A stretch of DNA of 5,954 bases, from NCBI GenBank assembly GCA_019247865.1, contig JAFBAJ010000615.1:1-5954 (forward strand). Direction: 5' to 3'. Every line of letters begins with the position of its first letter. Position 1 is the stretch's first letter. The position numbers and the translations under genes were made by a program. Positions 4,794 through 5,954 of this stretch are shown here, one piece after another. Origin of the DNA: Acidobacteriota bacterium (GTDB lineage: Bacteria > Acidobacteriota > Blastocatellia > Pyrinomonadales > Pyrinomonadaceae). Below the pieces are notes generated by a model that was given only the letters and a program-made list of their open reading frames with translations, was not told the DNA's origin and made no database searches.

Positions 4794-5954
4794 ATGAGCT
4801 TTCTCGACCTTCCGCCGATCTTAGAGCGCATGTTGCTCGTCTCAGACAAAATCAGCGACCTGAACTTCTCGGTCGGCCAGCCGCCGCAGGTGGAGATCAA
4901 CGGCAAGCTGACGCCGGTTGAGCCGCTCGGCCTGAAAAAGCTCTCGCCGTACCAGACGGAAGTCATCGCGATGGCTTTGATGAAGGGCAACCCGGACGCG
5001 GCGCAGCGCCTGGCGCGCACGGGCACGGCAGACCTCAGTTACAGCCTGCCTTCGCGCACGCGCTTTCGCGTCAACATTTTTCAGCAGCGCGGAACTTACG
5101 CCATCGTGATGCGCGTGATTCCGACTTCGGTTCCGACCATCGCTTCGCTCGGCCTGCCGCCGCAGCTCTCGGACGTGGCGGAGCTGAGAAACGGCATCGT
5201 CCTCCTGACCGGGCCGACCGGCTCCGGCAAAAGCTCCACGCTGGCGGCGATCATCGACCGCATCAACGAGACGAAGCATTATCACGTCGTGACCATCGAA
5301 GACCCGCTGGAGTTTCTGCACACGCACAAGAACTCGACCATCAACCAGCGCGAGGTCGGCACGGACACAGAGGATTTTCCTTCGGCCCTGCGCGCCGCTT
5401 TGCGACAGGCTCCTAAGGTGATTCTGATCGGCGAGATGCGCGACTTTGAGACGACCGAGATCGCGCTCGAAGCGGCGGAGACGGGACACCTCGTCTTCTC
5501 TACGCTGCACACCATCGACGCCTCGAAGACGGTGGATCGCATCATCGGCCTCTATCCTAAGAACGAGGAGCAGGTCATTCGCACGCGCCTCGCGCAGACG
5601 TTCCGCTACATCGTTTCGCAGCGCCTGATCCCGCGCGCGGACGGTCGCGGGCGCGTCGCCGCCGTCGAGATCCTGCGCTCCAGCCCGCGCACACGCGAAT
5701 ACATCGAACAGGGCGAGGCGCAGGGCAAGTCTCTGCTGGACGCGATGCGCGCCGGCAAGCTCGACGGGATGCAGGACTTCGACAGCGTCATCAAAGACCT
5801 CATCGAGCGCAAGGTCATCACGCTCGAAGACGGCCTGACCTTCGCCACCAATCAGAACAACCTGCAACTCGCGCTCAAAGGTCTCTCCTCGACCGAAGAT
5901 TTCCTACGCGCCGAAGAGGCCATCGGCGTCACTAGCGGCGAATTTGATTCCATG
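4794..5954 (+). CDS. Type IV pilus retraction ATPase, PilT/PilU family (3' end outside window)
   Basis: Cytoplasmic hexameric secretion-type ATPase that powers pilus disassembly and twitching. 387 codons are visible without a stop. Seen: an N-terminal PAS-like region (about 1-115) with the family pattern SDLNFSVGQPPQVEINGKL and FRVNIFQQRG; Walker A GPTGSGKS (140-147); Asp box TIEDPLEF (167-174); INQREVG (183-189); Walker B LIGEMRD (211-217); and His box TGHLVFSTLHT (230-240). The PilT hallmark AIRNLIRE is missing; its place reads SPRTREYIEQGE. The following GMQDFDSVIKDLIERKVITLEDGL and NNLQLAL tail resembles PilU more than PilT. The usual REDPD before Walker B is RQAPK (204-208). PilT proteins are usually 345-370 residues, so the end is probably near but already slightly beyond the norm. 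ATG 4794 is chosen because it gives the normal N-terminus; a later ATG (codon 13) would remove the first helix. It is likely one of several paralogues in the genome. Confidence 0.9.
   Translation, partial: MSFLDLPPILERMLLVSDKISDLNFSVGQPPQVEINGKLTPVEPLGLKKLSPYQTEVIAMALMKGNPDAAQRLARTGTADLSYSLPSRTRFRVNIFQQRGTYAIVMRVIPTSVPTIASLGLPPQLSDVAELRNGIVLLTGPTGSGKSSTLAAIIDRINETKHYHVVTIEDPLEFLHTHKNSTINQREVGTDTEDFPSALRAALRQAPKVILIGEMRDFETTEIALEAAETGHLVFSTLHTIDASKTVDRIIGLYPKNEEQVIRTRLAQTFRYIVSQRLIPRADGRGRVAAVEILRSSPRTREYIEQGEAQGKSLLDAMRAGKLDGMQDFDSVIKDLIERKVITLEDGLTFATNQNNLQLALKGLSSTEDFLRAEEAIGVTSGEFDSM

Noticed and set aside
4842..5867. Antisense open frame of 341 codons opposite the pilus ATPase
   Set aside because: Same reasoning: the + strand carries all PilT-family motifs, and the antisense product is low in recognisable structure and rich in Arg, Val and Asp.
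1..5954. CRISPR arrays, tRNA or rRNA genes, transposases, phage or defence genes
   Set aside because: No spaced direct repeats, no RNA gene signatures and no such protein motifs were seen on either strand.

Overview
The window comes from a GC-rich bacterium. Five genes lie on the + strand and nothing convincing lies on the - strand. The best guess is an Acidobacteriota lineage, perhaps Blastocatellia. The reasons are the pairing of a WecA/MraY-family transferase carrying a long soluble C-terminal tail with a PilU-like ATPase of a multi-PilT type, and the palindromic repeat-like sequences between genes. This assignment is inference from general resemblance, and no rRNA or marker gene is present.

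Layout: (1) bases 1-53 are a short leader with a small palindrome and a good ribosome binding site. (2) 54-1052 encodes GDP-mannose 4,6-dehydratase. (3) 1058-2272 encodes a GT4 glycosyltransferase and follows after 5 bp. (4) 2273-2378 is a 106-bp gap dominated by a 14-bp inverted repeat. (5) 2379-3971 encodes a polyprenyl-phosphate GlcNAc-1-phosphate transferase (WecA/TagO type) with an unexplained C-terminal domain of about 180 residues. (6) 3968-4597 encodes thiamine phosphate synthase ThiE, overlapping the previous stop by 4 bp. (7) 4598-4793 is a 196-bp gap with a weak promoter candidate and a perfect AT-centred palindrome. (8) 4794 to the window end encodes a PilT/PilU-family ATPase, open at the right edge.

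The first three genes fit one surface-glycan pathway. The dehydratase makes GDP-4-keto-6-deoxymannose, the precursor of GDP-fucose, GDP-rhamnose and related sugars. The WecA-like protein starts a glycan on undecaprenyl phosphate, and the GT4 enzyme would add a sugar to it. No reductase or epimerase that finishes the deoxysugar, no flippase and no polymerase is in view, so the locus must continue to the left or elsewhere. ThiE is metabolically unrelated but probably translationally coupled to the transferase. The pilus ATPase appears to begin a separate transcription unit.

This is mostly ordinary envelope and housekeeping DNA. I found no clear new system. The most interesting points are the C-terminal domain of the WecA-like protein, the intergenic inverted repeats, and the ThiE coupling.
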